Shown here piece by piece: positions 51,572 to 60,669 of a stretch of 60,686 nucleotides of DNA. Every line of letters starts with the position of its first letter. Positions within the stretch are counted from its first letter, which is position 1. The notes under the pieces were generated by a model that had not been told where the DNA came from, made no database searches, and worked only from the letters and a program-made list of their open reading frames with translations. The position numbers and the translations under genes are program-made. This DNA comes from Deltaproteobacteria bacterium. GTDB lineage: Bacteria > Myxococcota_A > Polyangia > Polyangiales > JADJMO01. The stretch spans positions 1-60,686 of the forward strand of contig JACPFM010000061.1 of NCBI GenBank assembly GCA_016182965.1, in the 5' to 3' direction.

Positions 51572-52426
51572 CTACGGTCGGGCGCTCGTCGCGCCGGTCA
51601 CGCTCGCTGCGGCCGGGACGGCGCTCGCGGCCGTCGGGCAGCGCTTCGACGCGGTGCCCCAGCAATCGCCCGCGCCCGTGCCGTCGCCCCTCCTGCCGTC
51701 GATCGTCCGCATGCAGTCGACGAACTCGCGACGCACGTCGTGATCGCACCGGCCGAACAGATCCATGCAGGCCGCCCAGCGCTGCACCGCGACCCGGACG
51801 GCGCCGCGCGCCAGCGGTGGCTCATGGACGACGTCGGGCGTCGGGCCGAACCACACGTCGACGCGCTCGAGGCGGTGATAGTCGGCGAGCGGCTGCGGAC
51901 CATGCGCCCATCCGTGCGTGGAGGCGCCGCCGTACGCCGTGACCGCGATCCAGTAACAACCCGCGCCGCCCGGCGTGTAGAGGTGCTCGGCGAACGGCGT
52001 GATCTCGAAATGCGTCTCTTGCACCGGCGCCGACGCTCCGGCGGCGGACCAGCCGATCCGGTGCCAGCCGACCGCGATCCGCACGAACGGCGGCTCGCTC
52101 TCGCCGGCCGCCGGCGCGACCGTGAGGCGCCGCTGGCCGTCGATCCACAGATCGATCGGCGTCGCGATCGCGTTGTCCACGTGGAGCACGGGGTGCGCGA
52201 CGACCCACGAAGGGACGCTGACCCACGGAGCCAGCGCCAGCGCGGCCATCGCGGCCGCGGCTCCGGTCCCGGCCGCGCGGCGGCGCGCGGCGAGCGCCGC
52301 CGGAACGAGCAGGAGCGCGACCGCGAGCGCGAGCAGCGCCGTCAGCGGCAGGCGGCGCACGGTGACGCCGATCGCGACCACGACGGCCGCGCCGACCACG
52401 AGCGATGCGGCCACGCGCTGCCTCAC
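51572..52426 (-). CDS. Membrane protein, possible anti-sigma partner
   Basis: 284 residues from the GTG at 52426, which has GAGG upstream; a GTG at 52459 is also open. Two or three hydrophobic helices occupy about residues 7-75. The rest (about 85-284) is probably periplasmic, with a WHRIGW motif and about six cysteines clustered near the end (CMDLFGRCDHD, DCM, DCW, RCP). There is no HxxxCxxC zinc anti-sigma motif. It is 15 nt upstream of the ECF sigma gene. That it holds the sigma factor is only inferred from position; the N-terminal cytoplasmic part is very short. Confidence 0.6.
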   Translation of the reverse strand: MRQRVAASLVVGAAVVVAIGVTVRRLPLTALLALAVALLLVPAALAARRRAAGTGAAAAMAALALAPWVSVPSWVVAHPVLHVDNAIATPIDLWIDGQRRLTVAPAAGESEPPFVRIAVGWHRIGWSAAGASAPVQETHFEITPFAEHLYTPGGAGCYWIAVTAYGGASTHGWAHGPQPLADYHRLERVDVWFGPTPDVVHEPPLARGAVRVAVQRWAACMDLFGRCDHDVRREFVDCMRTIDGRRGDGTGAGDCWGTASKRCPTAASAVPAAASVTGATSARP

Positions 52427-52596
52427 GGCTTCCTCACGAAGAGTCGACGCCGCCGGCACGGCCGGGTCGCGGGGAATTCTCGCCGGGCTGAAGCTGTTGC
52501 GCGCAGCTGCCCGGCGATTTCCGGGTTCCGTCAGCTCCGCCGTCCGCCGGGCGCGGGCAACGAGGCCCGAGGCGGGTTACAGTCATCGGAACGTAC

Positions 52597-53637
52597 ATGG
52601 TGCTGGTCCTTGCGATCCTCGGCCTCGGCGTCCTCATGGCCGTCCACGAGGCAGGGCACTTCCTGCTCGCCCGCATGTTCCACATGCGGGTCATCAAGTT
52701 CTCGATCGGGTTCGGCCCGACCCTCTGGTCCAAGAAGCCGCGAGGCTCCGAGACGACCTACCAGATCGGCCTCTTGCCGTTCCTCGCGTACGTGCAGATC
52801 GCCGGGATGAACCCGCACGAGGAGATCGAGCCCGACGACAAGGGCTCGTACGCCAACGCCTCGTGGCTCGGTCGCTTCCTCACCATCGTCGCCGGCCCCC
52901 TCGCCAACTATCTCACGGCGGTCATCGCCTTCTTCTTCCTCGTCCTCGCGATGGGGCGCGCCGACATCGACGGCCTGAAGATCGGCATGATCGACCCGAA
53001 GGGCTCCGCCGCCTCGGCGCAGGTCCAGAGCGGCGACGAGGTGAAGTCGGTCGCCGGTCGTCCGGTCAAGGACTGGAACGACATGCGGACCGAGATCCAG
53101 GCCCACAAGGGGCAGGCGATCGATCTGGTGGTCCTGCGCGGCGGCGAGCCGGTGACCCTCACGGTGACCCCCGCCGCCGACAGCGGTCGCATCGGCATCG
53201 GTCCCAAGGAGATCCGCCGCCCGGTCAGCGTCGGCGTCGCCGCGAAGGAGGCGGTGATCGAGCCGCCGAAGATGGCGGTCGCGATGGTCGTGGGGCTCGG
53301 TCGCGTGATCACCGGGAAGGACAAAGCCGAGCTGCGCGGGCCGGTGGGCATCGTCAACGAGGCGGCCGGCCAGATCCGCAAGGGCTGGGAGTTCGGCACC
53401 GAGTTCTTCGTGATCCTCTCGATCTACATCTGCGTGTTCAACCTGATCCCGTTCCCCGCGCTCGACGGCGGGCGCCTCGCGTTCCTCCTCTACGAGTTCA
53501 TCGCGCGCCGCAGACCCGACGCGAAGATCGAGGCGCGCGTCCACCTCGTGGGGATGCTGGCGCTGCTCACGCTGTTCATCCCGCTCTTCTTCTTCGAGAT
53601 CTGGCAATCGATCGCGAAGCTGTTCGTGAAGAGCTGA
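52597..53637 (+). CDS. rseP: Site-2 metalloprotease (RseP family)
   Basis: 346 residues with four membrane helices. The zinc-binding HEAGH lies in the first helix (about 17-21), and the third metal ligand is in FNLIPFPALDGGR (about 285-297). One PDZ domain (about 130-195, with IDPKGSAASAQVQSGDEV) lies between. It cuts membrane-embedded substrates, classically the anti-sigma factor RseA, to free a sigma factor. Here it diverges from a membrane-protein/ECF-sigma pair across about 170 bp. Only one PDZ domain is present, as in many non-enteric homologues. It may have other housekeeping substrates. Confidence 0.93.
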   Translation: MVLVLAILGLGVLMAVHEAGHFLLARMFHMRVIKFSIGFGPTLWSKKPRGSETTYQIGLLPFLAYVQIAGMNPHEEIEPDDKGSYANASWLGRFLTIVAGPLANYLTAVIAFFFLVLAMGRADIDGLKIGMIDPKGSAASAQVQSGDEVKSVAGRPVKDWNDMRTEIQAHKGQAIDLVVLRGGEPVTLTVTPAADSGRIGIGPKEIRRPVSVGVAAKEAVIEPPKMAVAMVVGLGRVITGKDKAELRGPVGIVNEAAGQIRKGWEFGTEFFVILSIYICVFNLIPFPALDGGRLAFLLYEFIARRRPDAKIEARVHLVGMLALLTLFIPLFFFEIWQSIAKLFVKS

Positions 53638-53721
53638 TCTACCCCCGGCTTCACCCTCGGACGTCCGTCATGGCCGAGGCGGGCGTATCGGCACGAAGCG
53701 TGCTATTAGGGCGCCGGCTCG

Positions 53722-54732
53722 ATGCGTCTGTCCGTCGTCATCGTCAACTGGAACTCGAGAGCGGACCTCCTGGTCTGCCTCGAGTCGCTGGCGCGACAGA
53801 CGCACAAAGACCTCGAAATCGTGGTGGTCGACAACGGGTCGACCGACGGCTCGGTCGAGGCCGTCCGCGAGCGGCACCCCCACTGCGTCGTGCTGGCGGA
53901 GGGCGAGAACCTGGGGTTCGCCGAGGGATGCAACCGCGGCATCGCCGAGAGCCATGGCGAATGGATCGCGTTGCTGAACAACGACACCGTCGCCGACCGT
54001 CGGTGGGCCGAGCGCCTGGTGGCCGCCGCCGAGAGCGCGCCGCCGACCTGCGGGATGCTGCAGTCGGTGCTGCTCTTCATGGACCGTCCGACCGAGATCA
54101 ACTCGACCGGCATCGTGCTGACCGCGTGGGGCTCCGGCAACGATCGGCGGGAGGGCGAGCGCGTCGAAGATCTGTGCGAGGAGGAGATCTTCTGCCCGAC
54201 GGCGGGCGCCTGCGCCTACCGGCGGGAGATGCTCGAGCAGATCAAGCTGCCGGTCGGCTACTTCGACCGCGACCACTTCATGTACTTCGAGGACCTCGAC
54301 CTCGGCTGGCGGGCGCGGCTCGCCGGCTGGAGCGCGATGCTCGTGCCGGACTCGATCGTCCTGCACAAATACCAGGCGAGCGCGGTGCGCCACGGCCACC
54401 GCTGGATGATCGTCCTGTCGCACCGCAACCGGCTGCGTACGCTCATCAAGAACGCGTCGCCGGGCTTCTTCGCGCGCACCATGCCGCGCACGCTCGAGGA
54501 GATCTTCCGGCTCATCCGCTTCGAGGGCGTGCGCGGGCTCGTGCCGCTCGCCCGGGCGGTCGTCGAGAGCGGTCGGCAGCGTCCGGCGGTCACCGCGCTC
54601 CAGCGCCGTTCGCGCCACGGCGTCGAGGCGAGCTGGGTCGGGCGCGGCGGTCGTCCGATCGTCGGCCTTCGCGAGCGGGTCACCCGCGCGAGCGCCGAGG
54701 GCACCGACACGGCTCGGGAGCACGCGACGTGA
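53722..54732 (+). CDS. Glycosyltransferase family 2
   Basis: 336 residues. LSVVIVNWNSRADLLVCLES opens a GT-A fold. VVVDNGSTDGS is the nucleotide-binding block, ALLNNDT is the DxD-like metal site, and YFDRDHFMYFEDLDLGWRA is the acceptor-site block of rhamnosyltransferase-like GT2 enzymes. It probably adds a sugar to a lipid-linked glycan. It overlaps the GT4 gene by 4 nt (GTGA), so the two work together. With RmlA and RmlB opposite, dTDP-rhamnose is a likely donor; that is inference. Confidence 0.9.
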   Translation: MRLSVVIVNWNSRADLLVCLESLARQTHKDLEIVVVDNGSTDGSVEAVRERHPHCVVLAEGENLGFAEGCNRGIAESHGEWIALLNNDTVADRRWAERLVAAAESAPPTCGMLQSVLLFMDRPTEINSTGIVLTAWGSGNDRREGERVEDLCEEEIFCPTAGACAYRREMLEQIKLPVGYFDRDHFMYFEDLDLGWRARLAGWSAMLVPDSIVLHKYQASAVRHGHRWMIVLSHRNRLRTLIKNASPGFFARTMPRTLEEIFRLIRFEGVRGLVPLARAVVESGRQRPAVTALQRRSRHGVEASWVGRGGRPIVGLRERVTRASAEGTDTAREHAT

Positions 54733-55931
54733 GAGGCACGCGAACGGTCGTCTTCGACGCGACACCCCTCCGAGGCTCGAGCGGCCATCGGGGCATCGGT
54801 CAGTTCATCTTCGATCTGCTGCAGGGCCTCGCCGAGACGCGCGACGAGTGGCGCGACGAGCTGCGCATCCGCGTCGTCGACGATCTCGATTGGCGCAGCG
54901 GCGTGTCGGTCTGCGACGATCCGGGGGAGGCCGCCGAGCGCCTGTTCGCCGCGCGCGGCACGGCGTCGAAGTCGCTCGTCCACCGGCGCCGGCTGCTCCT
55001 CGATCGCGGCGCGCAGCGCCTCGGCGCCGATCTGCTGCACCTCCCCGAGGCGCTCGGCACGCCGCTCACCAGGAGCGTGGGCCGCGTGGTCACCTGTCAC
55101 GATCTCATCCCGCTGCGCATGCCGCGCGAGTACCTCGGCCGCGGCCTCCGTCGGCTGACGCGCTCGTCGGTCGACACGCGCCGCTACACGAGCGCCGAGC
55201 GCCTCGTCGCCATCTCGGAGCGCACGCGCCTCGATCTGCAACAGCTCCTCGGCGTGTCGCCGTCGCTCGTCGACGTGGTGCCGAACGGCATCGATCTGTC
55301 GCACTGGGGCCCGACGCCGACCGATCACGACGCGGCGCGCCTCGCGGCGCTCGGCATCGGCCAGAAGCCGTACGTCGTCTACGTCGGCTACTGGGACGAT
55401 CGCAAGGACGTGCCGACCATGCTCCGCGCCGTCGCCGAGGCGCGCAAGCGCACGAACCTCGAGCTGGTGTGGGCCGGGCGGCTCACCCCGCGCGACCTCT
55501 GGAAGCTCGGCAAGTACCTCGAGCGTAACGAGGTGAGCGCGCACTTCGCCGACGTGAAGCTCACCGGCTTCGTCAGCGCCGACGATCTGGCCATCCTCTA
55601 CCGCAACGCGATGGCGCACCTGTTCCTCTCGCGGCTCGAGGGCTTCGGCCTCAGCGTCGTCGAGGCGATGGCCAGCGGCTGCCCGGTGATCCTCGCGAAC
55701 GGCAGCGGCGCCGACGAGGTGGGCGGCGACGCGGCGATCGCGGTCGCCCAGGGCGACGCGCGCGCCGCGGCCGACGCGCTGGTGCGGCTCGGGGCAGACG
55801 CCGAGGAGCGGCGACGCCGCAAGGAGGCGGGGCTCGCGCGCGCGACGAAGTTCGGGCGCGTGGCGATGGCGCGGGGGTATCTGGACGTGTGGCGGAAGGT
55901 CCTCTGGGATCCAGGGTTTCGCCCGGGCTGA
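54729..55931 (+). CDS. Glycosyltransferase family 4
   Basis: 400 residues from GTG, overlapping the GT2 stop. Two Rossmann-like (GT-B) halves: an N-terminal acceptor part with TCHDLIPLRMP and a C-terminal donor part with PYVVYVGYWDDRKDVPTMLR and the nucleotide-sugar motif SRLEGFGLSVVEAMASGCPV (EX7E). It is a retaining transferase, probably in the same polysaccharide or O-antigen pathway as the GT2. Its TGA lies inside a stem-loop that ends the transcript. Confidence 0.9.
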   Translation: MRGTRTVVFDATPLRGSSGHRGIGQFIFDLLQGLAETRDEWRDELRIRVVDDLDWRSGVSVCDDPGEAAERLFAARGTASKSLVHRRRLLLDRGAQRLGADLLHLPEALGTPLTRSVGRVVTCHDLIPLRMPREYLGRGLRRLTRSSVDTRRYTSAERLVAISERTRLDLQQLLGVSPSLVDVVPNGIDLSHWGPTPTDHDAARLAALGIGQKPYVVYVGYWDDRKDVPTMLRAVAEARKRTNLELVWAGRLTPRDLWKLGKYLERNEVSAHFADVKLTGFVSADDLAILYRNAMAHLFLSRLEGFGLSVVEAMASGCPVILANGSGADEVGGDAAIAVAQGDARAAADALVRLGADAEERRRRKEAGLARATKFGRVAMARGYLDVWRKVLWDPGFRPG

Positions 55932-55950
55932 AGCCTGACTTCAGCTCGGG
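55922..55950. terminator. Terminator stem between the GT4 and rmlA genes
   Basis: CCCGGGCTGAAG (55922-55933) pairs with CTTCAGCTCGGG (55939-55950), with one G-T pair, around loop CCTGA. The stop codon of the GT4 gene is inside the left arm. CCCGGGCTGAAGC also occurs in inverted form at 31972-31984. Confidence 0.75.
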
Positions 55951-55962
55951 GGCGGAGATCGC

Positions 55963-57042
55963 TCACTCGGTCGATAGCTCGATCAGCGAGTCGTCGCCGA
56001 CCATCAGCGACAGCGCCCCGTGGCGCGACGCGCCCGGTCGCACGACCACGCGCTTGCCGATGAGCGAGTCCTCGAGGCGGGGGATGTCGAGCACGCGGCT
56101 GCCGCTCATGATCACCGAGTGCTCGACCGTCGAGCGCTCGATGCGCACCGCGTCGCCGATGGCGGTGAACGGGCCGATGCGGCTGTCGACGACGGTGACG
56201 CCCTCGCCGATGATCACCGGGCCGCGGATGATCGACCGCTCCACGCGCGAGCCGCGGCCGATGCGGATGCGGCCCGAGGTGCGGCTCGCCTCGTCGACCT
56301 GGCCCTCGATCGACGGCTCGAGCCAGTCGTCGAGGACGGTGTCGTTGGCGAGCAGCAGGTCGTCCTTCTTCCCGGTGTCGAGCCACCAGCCGGTGAGGCG
56401 GGTGAACTTCACCTTGCCGCCGAGCGCGATGATCTGCACGATGGCGTCGGTGATCTCGAGCTCGCCGCGCGACGACGGCGAGATGCGATCGATCGCCTCG
56501 AAGATCACCGAGCGGAACAGGTAGATGCCGACCAGCGCCAGGCGCGACTTCGGCTCCTTGGGCTTCTCGACGAGCCGCACCACGTTGCCCGCGTCGTCGA
56601 CCTCCGCGATGCCGAACTGCGTGGGGTTCGGCACCTCCTTGAGCATCACCGAGGCGGCGTGCGACGGATCGCTGCGGAAGGCGTCGACCATGTCGCGGAT
56701 GCCGTGGCCGATCAGGTTGTCGCCGAGGTACATCACGAAGTCGGAGCCGCCGAGGAACGCGCGGGCGGTGACCACCGCGTGCGCGAGGCCGAGCGGGCGG
56801 TCCTGCAGGATGTAGGTGAGCTTCGCGCCGAACGCCGAGCCGTCGCCGAGGGCGCGGCGGATCTCCTCGCCGGTCTCGTGCGAGATGATCACGCCGATCT
56901 CGCGGATGCCCGCGGCGACGATGTTGTCGATGACGTAGAAGAGGACCGGCCGGTTGGCGACCGGCACCAGCTGCTTCGCGCCGGTGTACGTGAGCGGCCG
57001 CAGGCGCGTGCCCGAACCGCCGGCGAGGACCAGTCCCTTCAT
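55963..57042 (-). CDS. rmlA: Glucose-1-phosphate thymidylyltransferase, long form
   Basis: 359 residues. The N-terminal nucleotidyltransferase starts MKGLVLAGGSGTRLRPLT, followed by ANRPVLFYVIDNI, GLAHAVVTA and YLGDNL. Unlike the 290-residue form, it has a left-handed beta-helix C-terminus (about 245-359, with IIRGPVIIGEGVTVV). It makes dTDP-glucose from dTTP and glucose-1-phosphate. The start overlaps the rmlB stop by 4 nt (ATGA). Long forms often work in antibiotic or cell-wall sugar pathways. It converges with the GT4 gene. Confidence 0.9.
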   Translation of the reverse strand: MKGLVLAGGSGTRLRPLTYTGAKQLVPVANRPVLFYVIDNIVAAGIREIGVIISHETGEEIRRALGDGSAFGAKLTYILQDRPLGLAHAVVTARAFLGGSDFVMYLGDNLIGHGIRDMVDAFRSDPSHAASVMLKEVPNPTQFGIAEVDDAGNVVRLVEKPKEPKSRLALVGIYLFRSVIFEAIDRISPSSRGELEITDAIVQIIALGGKVKFTRLTGWWLDTGKKDDLLLANDTVLDDWLEPSIEGQVDEASRTSGRIRIGRGSRVERSIIRGPVIIGEGVTVVDSRIGPFTAIGDAVRIERSTVEHSVIMSGSRVLDIPRLEDSLIGKRVVVRPGASRHGALSLMVGDDSLIELSTE

Positions 57043-58088
57043 CGCGTCGAACCCCCGAGCCCGAGCCGCTCACGACGATACGCGATCCGGTCGGACCAGG
57101 CGCGGTTTTCGAGGTACCAGTCGACCGTGCGCGCGAGCCCCTCGTCGAGGCCGATGCGCGGCCGCCACCCGAGCGCGCGTTCGGTCTGCGACGCGTCGAT
57201 GGCGTAGCGGCGGTCGTGGCCGGGGCGATCGGCGACGAAGGTGATCAGGCCCGACCGGGGGCGCGCCGAAGGCAGCCTCGCGTCGAGGATGGCGCACACC
57301 GCGCGGACCAGCTCGAGGTTGGTGCGCTCGCCGTGGCCGCCGAACAGGTAGGTCTCGCCGGGGACGCCCCGCTCGGAGACCAGGCGCAGGCCCGCGCAGT
57401 GATCGTCGACGTGAAGCCAGTCGCGCACGTGGCCGCCGTCGCCGTAGACCGGCAGCGGCTTGCCCTCGACCGCCTGCAGGATCATCAGCGGCAGGAGCTT
57501 CTCGGGGTACTGCCGCGGCCCGTAGTTGTTCGAGCAGTTGGTGACGATGGTCGGCACGCCGAAGGTGTGCAGCCACGCGCGGACCAGGTGATCGGCCGCC
57601 GCCTTGCTCGCCGCGTAGGGTGAGCGCGGCGCATAGGGGCTCGCCGGTCCGAAGGCGCCGGTCGGTCCGAGCGAGCCGAACACCTCGTCGGTCGAGACGT
57701 GCACGAAGCGGAAGCCCTCGCGCGGGCGCTCGGTCAAGAACGCGCGCGTGGCCTCGAGCATCGCGTAGGTGCCCTCGACGTTGGTGCGCACGAAGGCGCC
57801 CGGGCCGTCGATCGAGCGGTCGACGTGCGACTCCGCGGCCAGGTGGAAGATCACGTCGGGCTCGGCGGAGGAGAGCACCTCGCGCACCAGCGACAGGTCG
57901 CAGACGTCGCCCTCGAGGAACGTCATGCGAGGGTCACCGTCGAACGAGGCGAGGTTCTCGCGGTTGCCTGCGTACGTCAGGCGGTCGAGCACGGTGACCG
58001 CCGCGTCGGCCTCGGCTTCGAGGATCGAATGGACGAGGTTCGACCCGATGAAGCCGGCGCCGCCGGTGATGACGTACGACCGTCCCAT
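57039..58088 (-). CDS. rmlB: dTDP-glucose 4,6-dehydratase
   Basis: 349 residues. The extended-SDR motif TGGAGFIGSNL is at the N-terminus. HLAAESHVDRSIDGPGAFV, STDEVFG and the active-site YAASKAAADHLVRA are the RmlB signatures, and NCSNNYGPRQYPEKLLPLMI is the substrate-loop block. It converts dTDP-glucose to the 4-keto-6-deoxy intermediate, using bound NAD. It is translationally coupled to rmlA, which makes its substrate. RmlC and RmlD are not in the window, so the final sugar (rhamnose or another deoxysugar) is open. Confidence 0.95.
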   Translation of the reverse strand: MGRSYVITGGAGFIGSNLVHSILEAEADAAVTVLDRLTYAGNRENLASFDGDPRMTFLEGDVCDLSLVREVLSSAEPDVIFHLAAESHVDRSIDGPGAFVRTNVEGTYAMLEATRAFLTERPREGFRFVHVSTDEVFGSLGPTGAFGPASPYAPRSPYAASKAAADHLVRAWLHTFGVPTIVTNCSNNYGPRQYPEKLLPLMILQAVEGKPLPVYGDGGHVRDWLHVDDHCAGLRLVSERGVPGETYLFGGHGERTNLELVRAVCAILDARLPSARPRSGLITFVADRPGHDRRYAIDASQTERALGWRPRIGLDEGLARTVDWYLENRAWSDRIAYRRERLGLGGSTR

Positions 58089-58191
58089 GGCGGCCGTGCC
58101 GTAGCACGGTGGCCGCCGAGGTGCCGCCGCGGCGGCGGTCGCGACCGAGCCGCGTGCTTCTCGGTCCGGGGCGAGCTAATCCGCAGCTCGA

Positions 58192-60265
58192 ATGAGCTCG
58201 CCCCGGCGGCAACGGCTGATCGAGCGCTTCGACGCGGTGCGCCCGAGGGTGCTGTCGCTCGACGTCTTCGACACGCTGCTCGCCCGCCCGTTCGAGCAAC
58301 CGACCGATCTCTTCGCGCAGGTGCCGGGCGCGCTGCATCGGGCGGGCGACCCCGCCGCGGTGGCGGCTCCCGACTACCTGCGGCTCCGCGTCGCAGCAGA
58401 GGCGAGTGCGCGTCGCTCGCACCCGAGCGGCGAGATCACGGTCGAGGAGGTGTGCGCCGAGCTGAGCCGCGCGCTCGGCGGCGCGCCGTGCGCCGAGGCG
58501 CTGCTCGAGGCCGAGATCGCCACCGAGCGCGCCTTCATCGCGCTCGATCGCGACGTCGCCGCCCTGATCACGCACGCCCACGCGCGCGGCGTGCCGTACG
58601 TGCTCGTGAGCGACATGTACCTCCGCGCCGAGCACATCCGGTCTTTGCTCGCGGCCGCGGCCGAGGGCAGCGGCGTCGATCTGCCGCCTCCGCTCGAGGT
58701 GGTCGTCTCGGGCGGGCGCCGCGCCAACAAGGGCGGAGCGATGTTCGACGAGCGAGGTCCTCCACGTCGGTGACCACGAGCACTCCGACGTCGGGGCGCC
58801 GCGCCGACGCGGGATCCACGCGTTCCACTACGTGCGCGAGACGCCGTACGTCCGGCGCGTGCTCGAGGCGGAGCGCCGATACCTGCCGCGGAGCGACCGC
58901 GCTCGCTACGACGCCGGCCTGCGGACCATCCGCGCCAAGGCGCACGCGTCGTTGCTGCCGGCAGACGGCGAGCAGGGCGGGGCGCTCGATCACCGCGCCT
59001 GGGGCGCGTTCGTCCTCGGTCCGATCCTCACGACCTTCGCCGAGTGGGTCGTCGAAGACTGCCGCCGCAACGCGCAGGACACGGTGTTCTGCTTGATGCG
59101 CGAGGGCCACCTGCTCGCGCCGTTGATCGAGGAGGCGGCGCGCGCGGCGGGCGTCTCCCTGAACGTGAAGAAGCTCTGGGCGTCGCGCTACGCGATCCGC
59201 GGCGCGTCGTTCCAGTCGGCGAGCGAGCGCGAGCTCCGCGCCTATCTCGCCAAGCGTCGCGCCCTGTCGATCGGCACGGTGGCGCGCGATCTCGGGCTCG
59301 GCCTCGACCTCCTCCGCGAAGAGAGCGGGGTGGCCGGCGAGGCGCCGCTTGGGCCTCGGGAGCTCGAGCAGGTCGTCGCCGCGGTGACCCGGGCGCCCGA
59401 GCTTCGCCGCCAGGTGCTCGCGGCGGCCGCGGAGAAGCGCGCGCGCCTCTTCCGCTACTTCGACGCGATGGGCGTGTTCGCCTCCGATCGGTCGACGGTG
59501 GTCGACGTGGGCTGGAACGGGACGATCCAGGCGATGCTCGCCGACCTCGTCCAACGCGACCACCCGCGGCACGTTCGAGGGCTCTACCTCGCCACCAACC
59601 CGAAGCTCCTCGACCTCCCCGTCGACCGCTGTAGCGCCGACAGCTTCCTGTTCCACCTCGGTCGACCCCGCGAGACCTGCGACATCCTCCGGCGCACGCC
59701 CGAGATCCTCGAGCACGCGTGCATGCCGGCGCTCGGCTCGTTCCGTGGGATCGACGCGCGCGGCGAGCCGGAGACGTTCGCGCAGCCCATCGCCGCGCGG
59801 CAGCTCGCGCAGATCGCGGAGCTGCAGGCCGGCGTCCGTCACTTCGCGTCGCTCTGGCTGCCCGGCGCGGCGGCGCGGCGACGGGGCCTGACGCACGACG
59901 ACTGGAGCGCGGTCCTCGATCGACTGCGCGCGATCCTCGCGCGGTCGCTCCAGAACCCGACGCTCGAAGAGGCGCGGCTGTTCGCCGAATGGCGCCACGA
60001 CGACAACGACGGGAGCCTCGAGACCGAGCCGCTCGTCGGCGACGACGAGCTCCGCCATCGCGCGCGGTTCATGACCTGGGACCAGATCATGCGGCTGTCT
60101 GCGCTCGAGTGCTTCTGGCCACAGGGGCTCGCGCGGCTCGTCGGCAAGGGCGAAGAGGACTCGAGTCGGATCGTGGCGGCCGCGCTGCGCCTCCCCGCGT
60201 TGCGCCGCGGAGCGCGGCTGCTGTCGCGGTCGGCCGCTGCGCTCGCGCGCCTGCTCGGGAGGTGA
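58192..60265 (+). pseudogene. HAD-superfamily hydrolase-like gene with a frameshift
   Basis: The first frame (58192-58773, 193 codons) encodes HAD motif I (LSLDVFDTLL), motif II (VLVSDMYL) and the KGG lysine. It then ends after MFDERGPPRR. Motif IV (VLHVGDHEHSD) follows at once in the frame starting 58754, which stays open to 60265. The join also lacks about a dozen residues that normally separate MFD from VLHVGD, so a deletion of 3n+2 bases explains both. The long C-terminal part (about 480 residues) is typical of COG5610-like proteins in polysaccharide loci. It may be a true pseudogene, a recent mutation or an assembly error. Confidence 0.8.
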
Positions 60266-60324
60266 CCCTGGAGGCCGTCGGTCAGCCTACGTCGTGGACG
60301 GATCTAGGGCGTGTCCCTGAATGC

Positions 60325-60632
60325 CCCCGGGATGAATCCCGGGGCACCGAAAGCTTCGTAAGCCTGCTTCGCAGGCTCCTCGCGCTGTGCGCGGCAAGGC
60401 GGGGGTGGCTCGCCGACAGCATCGCCGGCAAGGCCACGTCGTCCGCGGGCCCGAAGACCGGCTGACGCGCCGAAGTCCACCAGATGAGATGAACCAACAG
60501 AAGCGTGTCGCTGTGAGCGCCGACATGCCCGGCATCGACGAACCCACCCCCCCGGCGCCGGTTGCGTGCGCCGTGGGCGAGGAGCCCGCTTCGAGCGGGC
60601 TTACGACGCCGTCGGTGCCCCGGGCTTTAGCC
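60325..60632. repeat. GCCCCGGG palindrome family, second site
   Basis: CCCCGGGAT pairs with ATCCCGGGG (60325-60344), AGCCTGC with GCAGGCT (60361-60377) and AGCCCGCT with AGCGGGCT (60583-60601). The 17-mer CCCGGGGCACCGAAAGC (60338-60354) is the exact reverse complement of 31947-31963. TCGGTGCCCCGGGCTT (60612-60627) matches 31951-31966. Confidence 0.75.
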
Positions 60633-60651
60633 TCATCATTGGTCGGATCTC

Positions 60652-60669
60652 GGCGGCGCCGCCATTTTT
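60652..60669 (+). terminator. Terminator-like stem with T-run
   Basis: GGCGGC (60652-60657) is followed directly by GCCGCC (60658-60663), then A and TTTTT (60665-60669). It reads on the plus strand. The stem leaves no free loop, so only four or five base pairs would form. Confidence 0.45.

Noticed and set aside
60282..60547. Minus-strand open frames of 71-86 codons at the window end
   Set aside because: They run through palindromic repeats, lack ribosome-binding sites and have no recognisable domain.
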